A stretch of 64,000 nucleotides of DNA from Tethya wilhelma (GCA_964030475.1 CAXIPT010000004.1:2758639-2822638), one strand, 5' to 3'. Positions 44,958 through 56,564 are shown, numbered from the stretch's first letter. The notes: a model not told the origin generated them from the letters alone. A program made the numbers and translations.

Positions 44958-45190
44958 TGCAGTGAACTTATGAATTCTTCATTTATGAATGTGGTGTCTA
45001 TATTGATTCAGGAGAAACAGATGTCTGTAGTGGCCATGCATGCTGTTGAAATTGTTGACTATGGAAGAACTGATTCAGACATTGACTTTTGGGTAGTGAA
45101 AAGTAGCTGGAGAGTACGTGATCCATGCATGAGGCCAGCCTGTACAAGAGAATGGTTTCTTCCGCATTGCTAGGGGAAAGCTTTAAATTT
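44958..45190 (+). pseudogene. Peptidase relic (His/Asn region only)
   Basis: Matches about 42655-42880 of the intact copy from the residues around GVYIDSGETDVC through the Asn loop (KSSWRV here, KNSWGV there) to the FFRIARG coding region. It has a 4-bp CATG insertion that disrupts the His motif, a Trp-Gly to Trp-Arg change and later frameshifts. No start, Cys half or cystatin part. Confidence 0.8.
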
Positions 45191-45479
45191 CTTCAAAACC
45201 AAGCTTCAAAACCACCATTCCTATTTTATTTGCTCATGCACTTATGCCATTCCTATGTTTTTATTACATTTCTAATGTGTTTTCTACTTGTTGGAAATAA
45301 TAAAGTGATATATAGCCAGAATTATATATCTATAAATTTGTATAGTGGAACTATGCAGTCTCTACCTATACGCCTTTGGTTACTGTACCGTATTCAGACT
45401 GAATGATATTCATGTTTGCATCGACATACAAACACGCCACTTAATCTTTATCACTCCTATTATATAGTAGTATTATAGG

Positions 45480-46097
45480 AATAAACTATAAGACGCCATG
45501 AGTCTATATGTGGTTACGTGACATTGTCCTATTCAAGCAATTCATGTGGTCAAACAATCTTGTACGATCTTTATTGCTCCTACATATTCTAGAATAAACA
45601 GGCAGTGAGAGGTCAAGAGTCTATGAATGGACAAATATAACTTGCATGATCTTTATTCCGCCTATTCAATTATAACAATGCTATTCTAGAATAAACTGAG
45701 AGGCCACAAGTTTAATAGCATGTGGTTACATGTCTTATTCATGCAATGCATGAACAATCTTGCATGATCTTTTCAGCTTGCCAGCAGACGGAAATTGGTA
45801 ATTTGTAAAGGTTCATCTGTGACGCCAAGGTAAATTGCTGAGGTCAAGAGTCTATGCATAGATAAACAATCTTGCATTATCTTTATTCCTCCTATATTCA
45901 ATGCCATTATTCTAGAATAAACTCAGAGGCCACAAGCTTAACAGTATGTGGTTACATGTCTTATTCATGCAATGCATGAACAATCTTGCATAATCTTTAA
46001 TTATTGCTCTTATTATTCTGAGAGGCCACGAGTCTATATGTGGTTACATGCATGCATCATGTCCAATAGTGGGCAGTCTTGCATGAATCTTTATCGC
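45480..46097 (+). repeat. Upstream repeat array of crystallin copy 1, with TTCTAGAA sites
   Basis: About five tandem-like units of roughly 110 bp containing ATTCTAGAATAAACT, GAGAGGCCACAAGTCT(A)TA, ATGTGGTTACATG, and ACAATCTTGCATGATCTTTA. The same block precedes crystallin copies 2, 3 and 4 (inverted). TTCTAGAA matches the heat-shock element dyad (TTCnnGAA). Confidence 0.75.
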
Positions 46098-46106
46098 TAT
46101 ATAAAG
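46098..46106 (+). promoter_or_regulatory. TATA box of crystallin copy 1
   Basis: TATATAAAG about 120 bp before the ATG at 46225, conserved in copy 2 (49601-49609) and in the inverted copy (about 53668-53676). Confidence 0.75.
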
Positions 46107-46224
46107 AGGAGCAGTCTCTAGGACTGACAACTTCACCTGCAGCCATTGCATATACAGTGAGAAATCTTCAGAAGTCAATCATTCTCTTCAAAATCTCAAC
46201 TCTCTACTAAACTCCAATTTGAAA

Positions 46225-46785
46225 ATGGCAAGCACATTGAATGCTCTGTGTTTGGGATCCAATAATGAAGTAGATGACATCTATGACCCAACTAGTGATG
46301 TAATTGCTGAGTATGGTTCATTCCAGCAAGCAAAAGTAGACAACAGTGAACAACCTCACAGCTTCTATATTGTCTATGACAAGGAGCACTATGGTACTGC
46401 CGAAGGTACAGCTGCAAAACGTGCTTTTGTGCCTTCTACACCTTTATCAGATTCTAATTCCAGCGAAAGGGTTACTACACCTTTCACTATTGCCTCTTGC
46501 CAAGGATTTGATCGTCGTAATCCAGGGATCATTCTTTTTGAGCATGCAAACTTCATTGGAAATGCCAAACAGTATCGTACATCTCACAAGGACACAACCA
46601 AATCATTCAAGCTTGGAGATAACTGGTCTGGTGTGTCTTCTGTTATTGTGACTGGAGGCAAGTGGAGGCTTTATAACAAAAAGAACTTCAAAGGCGCTAC
46701 CATCAAGATTGTTGAGCAAGGCCTGCATGATATCTCTGGGAAGTACAATGATCAAGTGGCATCAGTTGAGAAGCTTGAATCCTAA
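46225..46785 (+). CDS. Beta-gamma-crystallin-like protein, copy 1, 186 aa
   Basis: An intronless frame starting MASTLNALCLGSNNEVDDIY. The C-terminal half (residues about 100-186) holds two Greek-key motifs: IILFEHANFIGNAKQY and KWRLYNKKNFKGATIKI, each with the aromatic-x5-G pattern. The segments NWSGVSSV and YNDQVASVEK occupy the places of the N/D-N/D-x-x-S/T-S calcium sites but depart from them, so calcium binding may be weak. The N-terminal half (HSFYIVYDKEHYGTAEG) may be a degenerate Greek key or an extension. Sponge geodin is the nearest family example I know. No signal peptide, so probably cytosolic. Possibly stress-induced given the upstream TTCTAGAA sites (inference). Confidence 0.82.
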   Translation: MASTLNALCLGSNNEVDDIYDPTSDVIAEYGSFQQAKVDNSEQPHSFYIVYDKEHYGTAEGTAAKRAFVPSTPLSDSNSSERVTTPFTIASCQGFDRRNPGIILFEHANFIGNAKQYRTSHKDTTKSFKLGDNWSGVSSVIVTGGKWRLYNKKNFKGATIKIVEQGLHDISGKYNDQVASVEKLES

Positions 46786-46799
46786 ATTGAGAAGCCTGG

Positions 46800-48890
46800 A
46801 GCAGTTGAATAATATATAGAATTTAAGAATTTTTTGAACAGATCTCTATAGCTATTAACTGTTTATAGTTTTAGAAGAACATGTTATAATATATATATTA
46901 GGCCTATATATGTGTGTATATATATACACATGCATGTATACAATGTAGTTTATTATGAGATTATAGTTTTGTTTCTGAGATTACATGTTAAATTTACTGT
47001 TGGGGTAACCGTTAAATAAATATAATTACAAACACTTTGCAAAAACTGCGAAAGTTAAACCCTGTGAAACTTTCCCACTATGTATATAATGTGCTATTGC
47101 TGTTATAACTAAATCTGCACTGCGAAATTCTCTGTAAAATATGTTTATTATACATGCATGGGCATTACACAGCTCATCCATTAAAACAAAAAAATATTTG
47201 ACAAGAGACACTGCAAAAGAAAACCCCCACGAAACTTTCATATGCACTATATACGGTGGTCTTGAACCAGATCAAGGTGGGGTTCATTGTGTATAAAATT
47301 CAAGATTTGAAGAGGAGAATTGATAAAATAGACAAAGTCAGTACATGTAATCGCTTGCATGCATGCATGTAGTATTGGGTGAGCCGGAGCAAGCCCACAA
47401 TGTGTATACACTATAGCTACAGACATACTTTGGAGATTGATACATGTACATATATATGTATACAGATTTAGTCATTGAAAGTATTGTTGTTCATATATAC
47501 ACAAAATTTTCTTAGCAATAAAGCTATAGCTAGCAAATACCCTTGCATGCATGCACAGATCTAGAATCAAGGTGGGAAAGGGGTCACTTTGTGTGTAGAC
47601 ATAATATATGTGTACATGTGTACATGTGCCACCTATAGACAGTGATGATGGGTGCAGTAAGATCAAAAAGACATGCGCCACAAGCATAATCATTTACTAT
47701 ATGCATGATGACTTTTGCCAAAATAACTTTAAAAATATGGCAAGGATGCCAAATAATAAGAGGCATGTCAATGATCGATAAATGGTTAAATTAAGTTATT
47801 GTAACATTCATTTGATAATCTCACACGACTGGTTCTTTGCAACCACTGTTTCTAATGCTGACAACATTTTGTTGCTAAAAAATTTTCGTTGACGACCATT
47901 ACTGACGAAAATCAAACTTGGCGCAAATATATTTTGTATGGCGATCCATACCGGATCATCTGCAACGACAAAAATTTAACAGGCGATATATTTTACCAAC
48001 GAAAATTTCCCATGCAATCTACAGTAGCACAAAAATTTGACAAACTTAATAATATTGGCAGATTGTTGTTTTGATAAGGACTGCATGCCAATATTAAATC
48101 CGCCAAACGGTCATTTTTGCACACTCATAACTATACAGAATACATGCATATTGCTGCATGCGCTATATACCATCAAAATAAAATCTGTTCTGGTACTGCA
48201 GGATTGCATTCTAAATAAAGCACACTACAAATTTAGTGCGGTTTGCCGCTGAGTCAGCTGGCTCTCGTCCAACAAAAGTGGTATTGCATTTGATTGCCAG
48301 AAGAACAAAATTAGCAAATGTATACTGATGGTATAATTATGTATTCTGAACTCTTGATATGTTTGGACAACACAGCTATATACAAGTAACTAGAAATATT
48401 ATTAACAAAATTTTGTAGTAAGACTGATATAGCTGGTGCAATAATTTTATGAACCCGGCCCCTTTCTAGTGTCATCACCTTCAGTGAGATTCCAACAGGT
48501 CTGAAACTTGTTCTCATGATCAGTATATACCGTTGCTGTAGACGTGGATTAATAGCTAGGTGCACTTTGTTATTTAGCATGCACACATGCATTCATATTT
48601 AGGCACAAAAAGCAAAATTTAAATTGATTGCACTAGTGTGTGCACATGCTAGCGCTCGAGAAGTTGCCTTCTAAGTAAAATAGAGAGCCAAGCAGTTAAG
48701 AAAAAAAAATATTAATGGCTGTCATGGCATCTATATCTTGGTTCCTCTTTTCCTCTTGTTCACAGTGCAGAGATGTAGCATTATAGCGTGAGGTCGCATC
48801 ACTTCTGGTGAACTCTCATTAAATAAAGCTGACCGAATATGCTGAACTCTCTGCTACTGTATGTTGCCAGTACTATTATCACTACTGTAC
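46800..48890. other. Duplicated 3' flank of crystallin copy 1; no gene
   Basis: Most of 46800-47770 recurs after copy 2 (50290-51310), including CTGCGAAATTCTCTGTAAAAT and TGGTCTTGAACCAGATCAAG. Part of a CCGTATAGC-type element lies at about 47880-48125. No coding frame stands out. Confidence 0.7.
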
Positions 48891-48897
48891 TGGATAC

Positions 48898-49119
48898 TAC
48901 CGTATATATATAGCGGGAAATTTTCGTGGGGGAAAATTTTTGCGCTTTCATCTTGAATAGAAATTCGCAGGGAAAATTTTCGTGGATTGCATGCGTTTCA
49001 ACATATTACGTGACGACCACATACCTTACAAATTTTGTGGGGGAAAATTTTCACAGAAAGCTGCCAAACCGCGAAATTCGCAAAAATTTCCCCCCACGAA
49101 AATTTCCCGCTATACAGTA
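48898..49119. mobile_element. MITE with GCGGGAAATTTTCGTGGGG arms
   Basis: Starts CGTATATATATAGCGGGAAA, then TTTTCGTGGGGG; ends CCCCCCACGAAAATTTCCCG followed by CTATACAGTA. Internal copies of GGGGGAAAATTTT add nested inverted repeats. It lies between crystallin copies 1 and 2. Confidence 0.8.
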
Positions 49120-49194
49120 TACTATAGGAACATTTTGGACTCTACTATATAATAAAATAAATAATTGACTTAATTTACATGTAGTGAAGTAATA

Positions 49195-49609
49195 AACTAT
49201 AAGATGCCATGAGTCTATATGTGGTTACGTGACATTGTCCTATTCAAGCAATTCATATGGTCAAACAATCTTGCAAGATCTTTATTGCTCCTACATATTC
49301 TAAGAATAAACTGGCAGTGAGAGGTCAAGAGTCTATGCATGGACAAACAATCTTGCATGATCTTTATTCCAGCCTATTCAATTATAACAATGCTATTATT
49401 CTAGAATCTGAATAAACTGAGAGGCCACAAGTTTAATAGCACATGGTTTACATATGTCCTATTCATGCAATTCATGAACATCTTGCATGATCTTTTAAAT
49501 TATTGCTCTTATTATTCTGAGAGGCCGCGAGTCTATATGTGGTTACATGCATGCATCATGTCCAATAGTGCATGGGCAGTCTTGCATGAAACTTTATCGC
49601 TATATAAAG
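49195..49609 (+). promoter_or_regulatory. Upstream repeats and TATA box of crystallin copy 2
   Basis: Same block as 45480-46106, somewhat shorter: TTCTAGAA near 49400, several ACAATCTTGCATGATCTTTA boxes, and TATATAAAG at 49601-49609. Confidence 0.7.
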
Positions 49610-49729
49610 TAAAGCAGTCTCTAGGACTGACAACTTCACCTGCAGCCATTGCATATACAGTGAGAAATCTTCAGAAGTCAATCATCCTCTTCAAAATCTC
49701 AACTCTCTCTACTAAACTCCAATTTGAAA

Positions 49730-50284
49730 ATGGCAAGCACATTGAATGCTCTGTGTTTGGGATCCAATAATGAAGTAGATGACATCTATGAGCCAACTAA
49801 TGACGTAAATGCTGAATATGGTTCATTCCAGCATGCAAAAGTAGACAACAGTGAACAACCTCACAGCTTCTATATTGTCTATGACAAAGAGCACTATGGT
49901 ACTGCCGAAGGTACAGCTACAAAAAGTGCTTTTGTGCCTTCTACACCTTTATCTGGTTCCAGTGAAAGGATTACTACACGATTCACTATTGCCTCTTGCC
50001 AAGGATTTGATCTTCGAAACCCAGGGATCATTCTTTTTGAGCACCCAAACTACATTGGAAATGCCAAACAGTATCGTACATCTCACAAGGACACAACCAA
50101 ATCATTCAAGCTTGGAGATAACTGGTCTGGTGTGTCTTCTGTTATTGTGACTGGAGGCAAGTGGAAGCTTTGTAGCAAAAAAAACTTCAAAGGCGCTACC
50201 ATCAAGATTCTTGAGCAAGGCATGTATACTATCAGTGGGAAGTATGATGACAAGGTGGCATCGGTTGAGAAGCTTGAATCCTAA
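49730..50284 (+). CDS. Beta-gamma-crystallin-like protein, copy 2, 184 aa
   Basis: Intronless, about 90 percent alike to copy 1 by eye. Motifs: IILFEHPNYIGNAKQY, NWSGVSSVIV, KWKLCSKKNFKGATIKI and YDDKVASVEK. The last retains a D-D-x-V-A-S calcium-site-like sequence. A two-residue deletion (SDSNSSE to SGSSE) relative to copy 1 lies in the central linker. Upstream and downstream flanks are duplicated with the gene in a unit of about 3.5 kb. Confidence 0.82.
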   Translation: MASTLNALCLGSNNEVDDIYEPTNDVNAEYGSFQHAKVDNSEQPHSFYIVYDKEHYGTAEGTATKSAFVPSTPLSGSSERITTRFTIASCQGFDLRNPGIILFEHPNYIGNAKQYRTSHKDTTKSFKLGDNWSGVSSVIVTGGKWKLCSKKNFKGATIKILEQGMYTISGKYDDKVASVEKLES

Positions 50285-50289
50285 ATTGA

Positions 50290-52140
50290 GAAGCCTGGAG
50301 CTAGCAGTTGAATTACATGTCATATAGAAAGAATTTTTGAACAAAAATAGATTGATTGATAGCTATAGAATAAGGAAATTAATAACCGTTTAGTTTTAGG
50401 AGAACATATATTTATATATTAGGCCTATATAATATTTTGCGTATATACATTGTAGCTTATTATGAGATTATGGTTTTGTTTCTGAGATCATATCATGTTA
50501 AATTTACTGATATAAAGTTGGGGTAATATTAATTCCAAACACTTTGCAAAAACTGCCGGGGTAAGTTAAACCTTGTGAGACTTTCCCACTATATATATGC
50601 TATAGCTGTTAACTAAATCTGCACTGCGAAATTCTCTGTAAAATAATTATGTAAGTGTATAGATGCATGAGCATTACACAGCTCATCCATTAATTACGTA
50701 AAACACAAAAATGTTTGACAAGAGACACTGCAAAAGAAAACCCCCACGAAACTTTCCCATGCACTATACGGTGGTCTTGAACCAGATCAAGGTGGGGTAT
50801 ATCAAGTCCTCACATAGTACAGATCGAGCACATTCTATAAAATTCAAGATTTGGAGAAGAGAACTGCAAATCGCTTGCATGCATGCATGTATGTATTGGG
50901 CGAGCTGGAGCATGCAAGCCCACAATGTAGCATTGTACACTCTAGCTACAGACATACTTTGGAGATTGATACAGGTATACACAGACTTAGTCATTGAAAA
51001 TATTGTTATACACAAAATGTTCTTAGCTATATATACTGTAAATTAAAGCTTAGCAAATGCCCTTGCACGCATGCACAGAGTCAAGGTGGAAAAGTGGTCA
51101 TTTTGTGTGTATATACATGTGTATACATGTGCCACCTATAAGTCTAGACAGTGACGATTGGTGCAGTAAAATCAAAAAGACGTGCGCCACAAGCACAATC
51201 ATTTACTATGCATGATGATTTTTGCCGAAAAAAATCTCAAAAAATATGGCAAGGGTGCTGAATAATAAGAGGCATATTAACGATTGATAAACGGTTAAAG
51301 TTATTGTAACATTGAATATACTTGTACATGCATGTATATCTCACACAACTGGTTCATATTTAGGCATAAAATTTAAATTGATTGCACTAGTGTGTGCACA
51401 TTCTAGCGCTCAATATGTTGCCTTCTAAGTGAAATGGAGAGCCAAGCAGTGAAGGAAAGTGTAGTTAATGGCTGTCATGGCATCTATATAGTACTGGCAT
51501 ATATAAGCAATTCAGTGAAAGGGAAGAATGTATGAACTGCTTTAATTGGCCAGCTCAACAATTTAAATTAGCTTGACATCACGGATGGACCTTTACAGAG
51601 TCTGACTTCCATCAGCTGGCAAAAAAAAAAAAAAAAAGAACAATTAAAAGCACCTCGTTATATATCTGGCTAGCTGTGTACAGTGACAGAGAAGCAGGCT
51701 CATAATATTATATTAAGATCTCCCTCTATATTACTGCCCTTCATTTGTAAAAGATTGCCTCCCCTATCACGCTTCTTTGTGGATGCCATGGACTATAATA
51801 AGCCTTGTCAGTGATCTCAAAAACCGTTCAGTAGTCATACTTGACATGCAAGTTGTAATGCCTGTTATTTTATCCTAGCCTGGCACTACTTAACCTATAG
51901 CGCTTTGGTCCCTCTTTTCCTTAACTGCATTGTTCACAGTGCAGAGAAGTAGCATTTTAGCATCGGAGGTCGCATCACTTCCGGTGAACTCAATCCCATT
52001 AAATAAAGCAGACCGAATTAATATCATGCTGAACTCTCTGCTACTGCATGTTGCCAGTACTACTCATGCACTACTGTACTGGATACTATACTAGAAACAT
52101 TTTGGACTCTACTATTGACTTAATTTACAGTGAAGTAATA
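50290..52140. other. Duplicated 3' flank of crystallin copy 2; no gene
   Basis: Parallels 46800-48890 without the two inserted elements. A poly-A run is near 51622. No coding segment was recognised. Confidence 0.7.
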
Positions 52141-52145
52141 AACTA

Positions 52146-52363
52146 CCGTATAGCCGGAAATATTGACGGGGATTTTAATTTGACGGTTTGACGGTCAAAG
52201 TCCAAATCGTCAAATTTAAATCGCCAATATTTTGGGCACCGTATATGAATGTATTGTGCGCACGCGCAAATCGTCAAATTTAAATTCGTCAATATTTTTA
52301 TTTTACGTTCTGCAAAGCAAACAGTCAAATTTTTTGACCGTCAATATTTCCGGCTATATACGG
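52146..52363. mobile_element. MITE, CCGTATAGCCGG family, full length
   Basis: TA, then CCGTATAGCCGGAAATATTG at the left, and the complement ending GCTATATACGG, then TA. The interior repeats CGTCAAATTTAAAT in both orientations. Confidence 0.85.
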
Positions 52364-52375
52364 TATAAGATGCCA

Positions 52376-52870
52376 TGAGTTTATATGTGGTTACGTGACA
52401 TTGTCCTATTCAAGCAATTCATATGGTCAAACAATCTTGCATGATCTTTATTTCTCCTACATATTCTAGAATAAACTGGCAGTGAGAGGTCAAGAGTCAA
52501 TGCATGGACAAACATGCAATCTTGCATAATCTTTATTCTGCCTATTCAATCATAACAATGCAATTATTCTTATACTGAGAGGCCACAAGTTTAATAGCAT
52601 GTGGTTACATGACTTATTCATGCAATGCATGAACAATCTTGCATAATCTTTATTCCTCCTATTCAATGCCATTATTCTAGAATAAACTCAGAGGCCAAAA
52701 GTTTAACAGTATGTGGTTACATGTCTTATTCATGAACAACCTTGCATAATCTTTAAATTTTTGCTCTTATTATTCTGAGAGGCCACGAGTCTATATGTGG
52801 TTACATGCATGCATCATGTCCATGCAATAGTGGGCAGTCTTGCATGAAACTTTAAAGAGGAGCAGTCTCT
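52376..52870 (+). promoter_or_regulatory. Upstream repeats of crystallin copy 3, TATA box deleted
   Basis: Contains the same repeat block as copies 1 and 2. At about 52847-52862 the sequence reads AACTTTAAAGAGGAGCAGTC where the others have ACTTTATCGCTATATAAAG; the missing bases remove the TATA box. Confidence 0.7.
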
Positions 52871-52946
52871 AGGACTGACAACTTCACCTGCAGCCATTGC
52901 ATATACATTCTGTGAGAAATCTTAAGAAGTCAGTCATCAACTCTCC

Positions 52947-53181
52947 ATGGCACTAAACTTCAATTTGGAAAGCACATTGAATGCTCTGTGTTTGGGATCC
53001 AATAATGAAGTAGATGACATCTATGACCCAACTAGTAATATAAGTGCTGAATATGGTTCATTCAAGGAAGCAAAAGTAGACAACAGTGAACAACCTCACA
53101 GCTTTTACATTGTCTATGACAAGGAGATCTATGGTACTGCTGAAGGTATAGCTACACAAAGTGCTTTTGTGCCTTCTGAAC
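52947..53181 (+). pseudogene. Beta-gamma-crystallin-like protein, copy 3, truncated at an N join
   Basis: Reads MALNFNLESTLNALCLGSNN and continues like copy 1 to AFVPSE, where it meets the N at 53182. Its first codon lies earlier than in the other copies, which start at the internal MAS. The beta-gamma domain itself is missing. Confidence 0.75.
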
Positions 53182-53182
53182 N

Positions 53183-53555
53183 ATTTGGTTGTGTCCTTGT
53201 GAGATGTGCGATACTGTTTGGCATTTCCAATGTAGTTTGGGTGCTCAAAAAGAATGATCCCTGGGTTTCGAAGATCAAATCCTTGGCAAGAGGCAATAGT
53301 GAAAGGTGTAGTAATCCTTTCACTGGAACCAGAAAAAGGTGTAGAAGGCACAAAAGCACTTTTTGTAGCTGTACCTTCGGCAGTACCATAGTGCTCTTTG
53401 TCATAGACAATATAGAAGCTGTGAGGTTGTTCACTGTTGTCTACTTTTGCTTGCTGGAATGAACCATATTCAGAATTTACGTCATTAGTTGGCTCATAGA
53501 TGTCATCTACTTCATTATTGGATCCCAAACACAGAGCATTCAATGTGCTTGCCAT
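53183..53555 (-). pseudogene. Beta-gamma-crystallin-like protein, inverted partial copy
   Basis: Minus-strand start at 53553-53555 (MASTLNALCLGSNNEVDDIY). It is nearly identical to 49730-50101, stopping at the N (53182) after the HKDTTK codons. Its upstream region to about 54205 is the complement of 49195-49725. Probably the other allele of copy 2 placed in reverse. Confidence 0.8.
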
Positions 53556-54204
53556 TTTGGAGTTTAGTAGAGAGTTGAGATTTTGAAGAGGATGATTGAC
53601 TTCTGAAGATTTCTCACTGTATATGCAATGGCTGCAGGTGAAGTTGTCAGTCCTAGAGACTGCTTCACTTTATATAGCGATAAAGTTTCATGCAAGACTG
53701 CATGCCCATGCACCATTGGACATGATGCATGCATGTAACCACATATAGACTCGTGGCCTCTCAGAATAATAAGAGCAATAATTTAAAAGATCATGCAAGA
53801 TGTTCATGCATTGCATGAATAATATATGTAACCACATAGTATTAAACTTTTGGCCTCTCAGTTTATTCTAGAATAATGGCATTGAATAGGAGGAATAAAG
53901 ATAATGCAAGATTGTTTGTCTATGCATAGACTCTTGACCTTAGCAATTTACCTTGATGTCACAGATGGACCTTAACAATTACCAACTTCCGTCTGCTGGC
54001 AAAAAAAAAAAAAAAGATCATGTATGCATGAAAGATTGTTCATGCATTGCATGAATAGGACATATGTAAACCATATGCTATTAAACTTGTGGCCTCTCAG
54101 TTTATTCAGATTCTAGAATAATAGCATTGTTATAATTGAATAGACGGAATAAAGATCATGCAAGATTGTTTGTCCATGCATAGACTCTTAACCTCTCACT
54201 TCCA

Positions 54205-55420
54205 GTTTATTGGGGCGAGCCTGAGCGAGCCCCATTGGAACGGTGAAACATTGAGGCAACTGTAACGGCGTTGACCAAACCGGAATAGCTATGCTCAAAT
54301 TACGCGAAAAATTAAAAGAAAATTAAACATCCTGGCCTCAGATTTATTTACGGTATTTCTATTTATACACGCGCGCACGCAAAATCGAAGAACATTGAAA
54401 GAGCTGGAGGTGCACAGATCGACTCTGAAAAGTCCTTCAGTCAAGCATATGCTTCAAGTTACGACATGAGTGGAAGTACTGCCAGGCTGAGCTGACTATG
54501 AGTGATAGACTGCCAGTACTGTTAGACAAAAGCAACAACTAAGCTAAGCATGCCACTCACAGCGGTCAGCTCAGACTCTCCGCAAAAAATGGGAGAGTCT
54601 GGCTAGCGAGACTAAGTCAGCTCAGTCTGGCAGTACCGCCACTCAGTCTCACAGCCTGACAGTATAATGCCACTCACAGTCAGCTAAGCTTAGCTTATTT
54701 CTTCACTCCTTCCCAGGCCAATGGGCAGCCAGCCTGCTTGTGGCCTTGAGTTGTACTTATAACATATTCTTAATTTTGCCTATAACAAGAGTACTCATTA
54801 TAATGAAAGCACCAAGGTGCATAAGCCTCGGCGCACTCAGCATGACATATGATCAGCACAGTCCACCGAGAGGTGTCAGCGGCCTAGCAAATTCAAGCCT
54901 GCTGCAATTGACCTGTGGTTAACCTAGTTATATTTAACCCTTTGTTTTGGAATTCATTGAATATACTTTTGATGCTTGTAGTACTGATGTTAATTTTAAC
55001 ATCTCAGCACATACAAATGTACATTTACCTTGGCTGCTTCATTGACAATTAGATGCAAGTAGGCTTGTTAGTACTTGCACTTTAATGCTCAGCTCACGGT
55101 GAGCTAGTCAGCCGGAGTCAGCCAGGCTGACAGGCATTGATAAAAAACACACAACTAACCTACTATGATAGATACTTCTACACAAAGCTATATTCAACTT
55201 GCAATCATTGAGTTACTTACCTGTACTGTCCAAGCAGCAGGCTAAGCCAGCCTAGCTAGCTGCCAAACTCAAGTCCACGATTCAAGCTGTATTGTTTCTA
55301 GATAACGCACACTACACGGGGCGTGATCAATGGGTGCGGCTTCGAAGCTAAGCGCTCAGAGAAGCACAAAAGCCTCAAATCTCAGAAACTACAGCGTTTT
55401 GCAAGATTCTACACAACAAA
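54205..55420. repeat. Repeat-rich spacer, no gene
   Basis: Holds a GCACCAAGGTGC-headed interspersed repeat (54797 onward, like 36865-37095), an AGTCTGGCTAGCGAGACT foldback near 54590, and CTAAGCGCTCA/TGAGCGCTTAG motifs shared in inverse with 62160-62210. Confidence 0.55.
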
Positions 55421-55458
55421 NNNNNNNNNNNNNNNNNNNNNNNNNNNNNNNNNNNNNN

Positions 55459-55518
<60 letters not shown>
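55421..55518. other. Assembly gap (38 N) followed by CT microsatellite
   Basis: N run at 55421-55458, then (TC)n to 55518, forming the polypyrimidine tract of the next exon's acceptor. Confidence 0.97.
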
Positions 55519-55520
<2 letters not shown>

Positions 55521-55521
55521 G

Positions 55522-56444
55522 GAGAAATTGTTAGAACAAATCCACTACCATCTGACTGGTAGTGATGACATGGACATATGTGGAGCATCTTACTGTCTAT
55601 CACATCAGAAGTTTGCACTTACCATACTAGAACGAGTAAGATCACATCACACTCACATAGAGTAGCAAAATTTTCAATTGGAAAAGTTACCCAGAGTATC
55701 TGTATTAAGTCAGGAAGCAGGTGCATGTGATTAACTCTAGTTAGAATGACTGCTACATGTCAGAATGCAATTTATTTCTGATCACGTGACTGGTATAATT
55801 ATATCCAGGACTAGAAATGGACTTGCCAGCTCAGCAATGGCAACTCCATGCACTTACTGTCATCCCTGCTCTGTCAGAGTTTGAAAGTGATAACTATAAA
55901 ACATACGTAACATTGAGTGCAACTTATTATTGCTGTCTTAGCTGATTCAGCATTCAAGTGTACATCAGTGTTTCCCCCAAAGAGGGGTAGGGGGGCGCTC
56001 CCCCCTCCTTTCAACTCCCTCCTCCCCATACAAATACATATAAAAATACTCATTTTGAGACAATTTTAACCAACTTCACCCACTTCCCCCCTTCTTTACT
56101 TTTGTTCTCGGAGAAACACTGGTACATACATATGATTGAATTCAAAATTGCTATGTTTTGTGGCCACACAAGGAAAAGAATAGATGTACAAACTATATTA
56201 AGTAGTATAATTATTTTCATGTCAGTTAAAAGAAACAGTTTTACTTTTCTCCAATGATAAACGTTTCTCTCCACACTAAACTTATGCAATTATTAAAAGT
56301 ACAATCTTTCCTTTCTGTGTATTGTTGTAAGCAATGTTGACTGTTCTGGCCACACCCCCTACAGACGGAGTGTGTGTGTGGTGCGACCTCCGAACCTCTT
56401 TCCTTCGTACAGTTTGTGCACTACATATCATCTGCTGCTCTAGT
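55522..56444 (+). CDS. USP53/54-like protein, two exons
   Basis: USP53 and USP54 are ubiquitin-specific-protease-fold proteins. Exon 55522-55635 encodes KLLEQIHYHLTGSDDMDICG then YCLSHQKFALTILER. Exon 56365-56444 encodes TECVCGATSEPLSFVQFVHY then ISSAAL. This matches the USP53/54 run 'HFH...C...HCVPHQKFAM...CxCGATSDPLPFIQMVHYIS', which is distinctive. The second exon ends two bases into a codon that the exon at 33934 (minus strand) completes with T. Flanking contigs are in conflict with this order. Confidence 0.78.
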
Positions 56445-56564
56445 GTGAGTTAATTAATAATGTACATAATGTAAGAGTAATGGCACGACTATACAAGTAA
56501 GGACAAGTGGGAACTAGCACTTGTATTCGTATGAACGTGTACGACATAGGGTGGGACCAAATTT

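Noticed and set aside
46219..46224. Upstream TTG codon as the crystallin start
   Set aside because: Non-ATG start; the ATG two codons later is shared by copies 1 and 2 and the inverted copy and fits the eukaryotic context.
47500..47770. Overlapping minus-strand frames after crystallin copy 1
   Set aside because: Not preserved in the duplicated flank after copy 2, which has frameshifting differences, so not under coding constraint.
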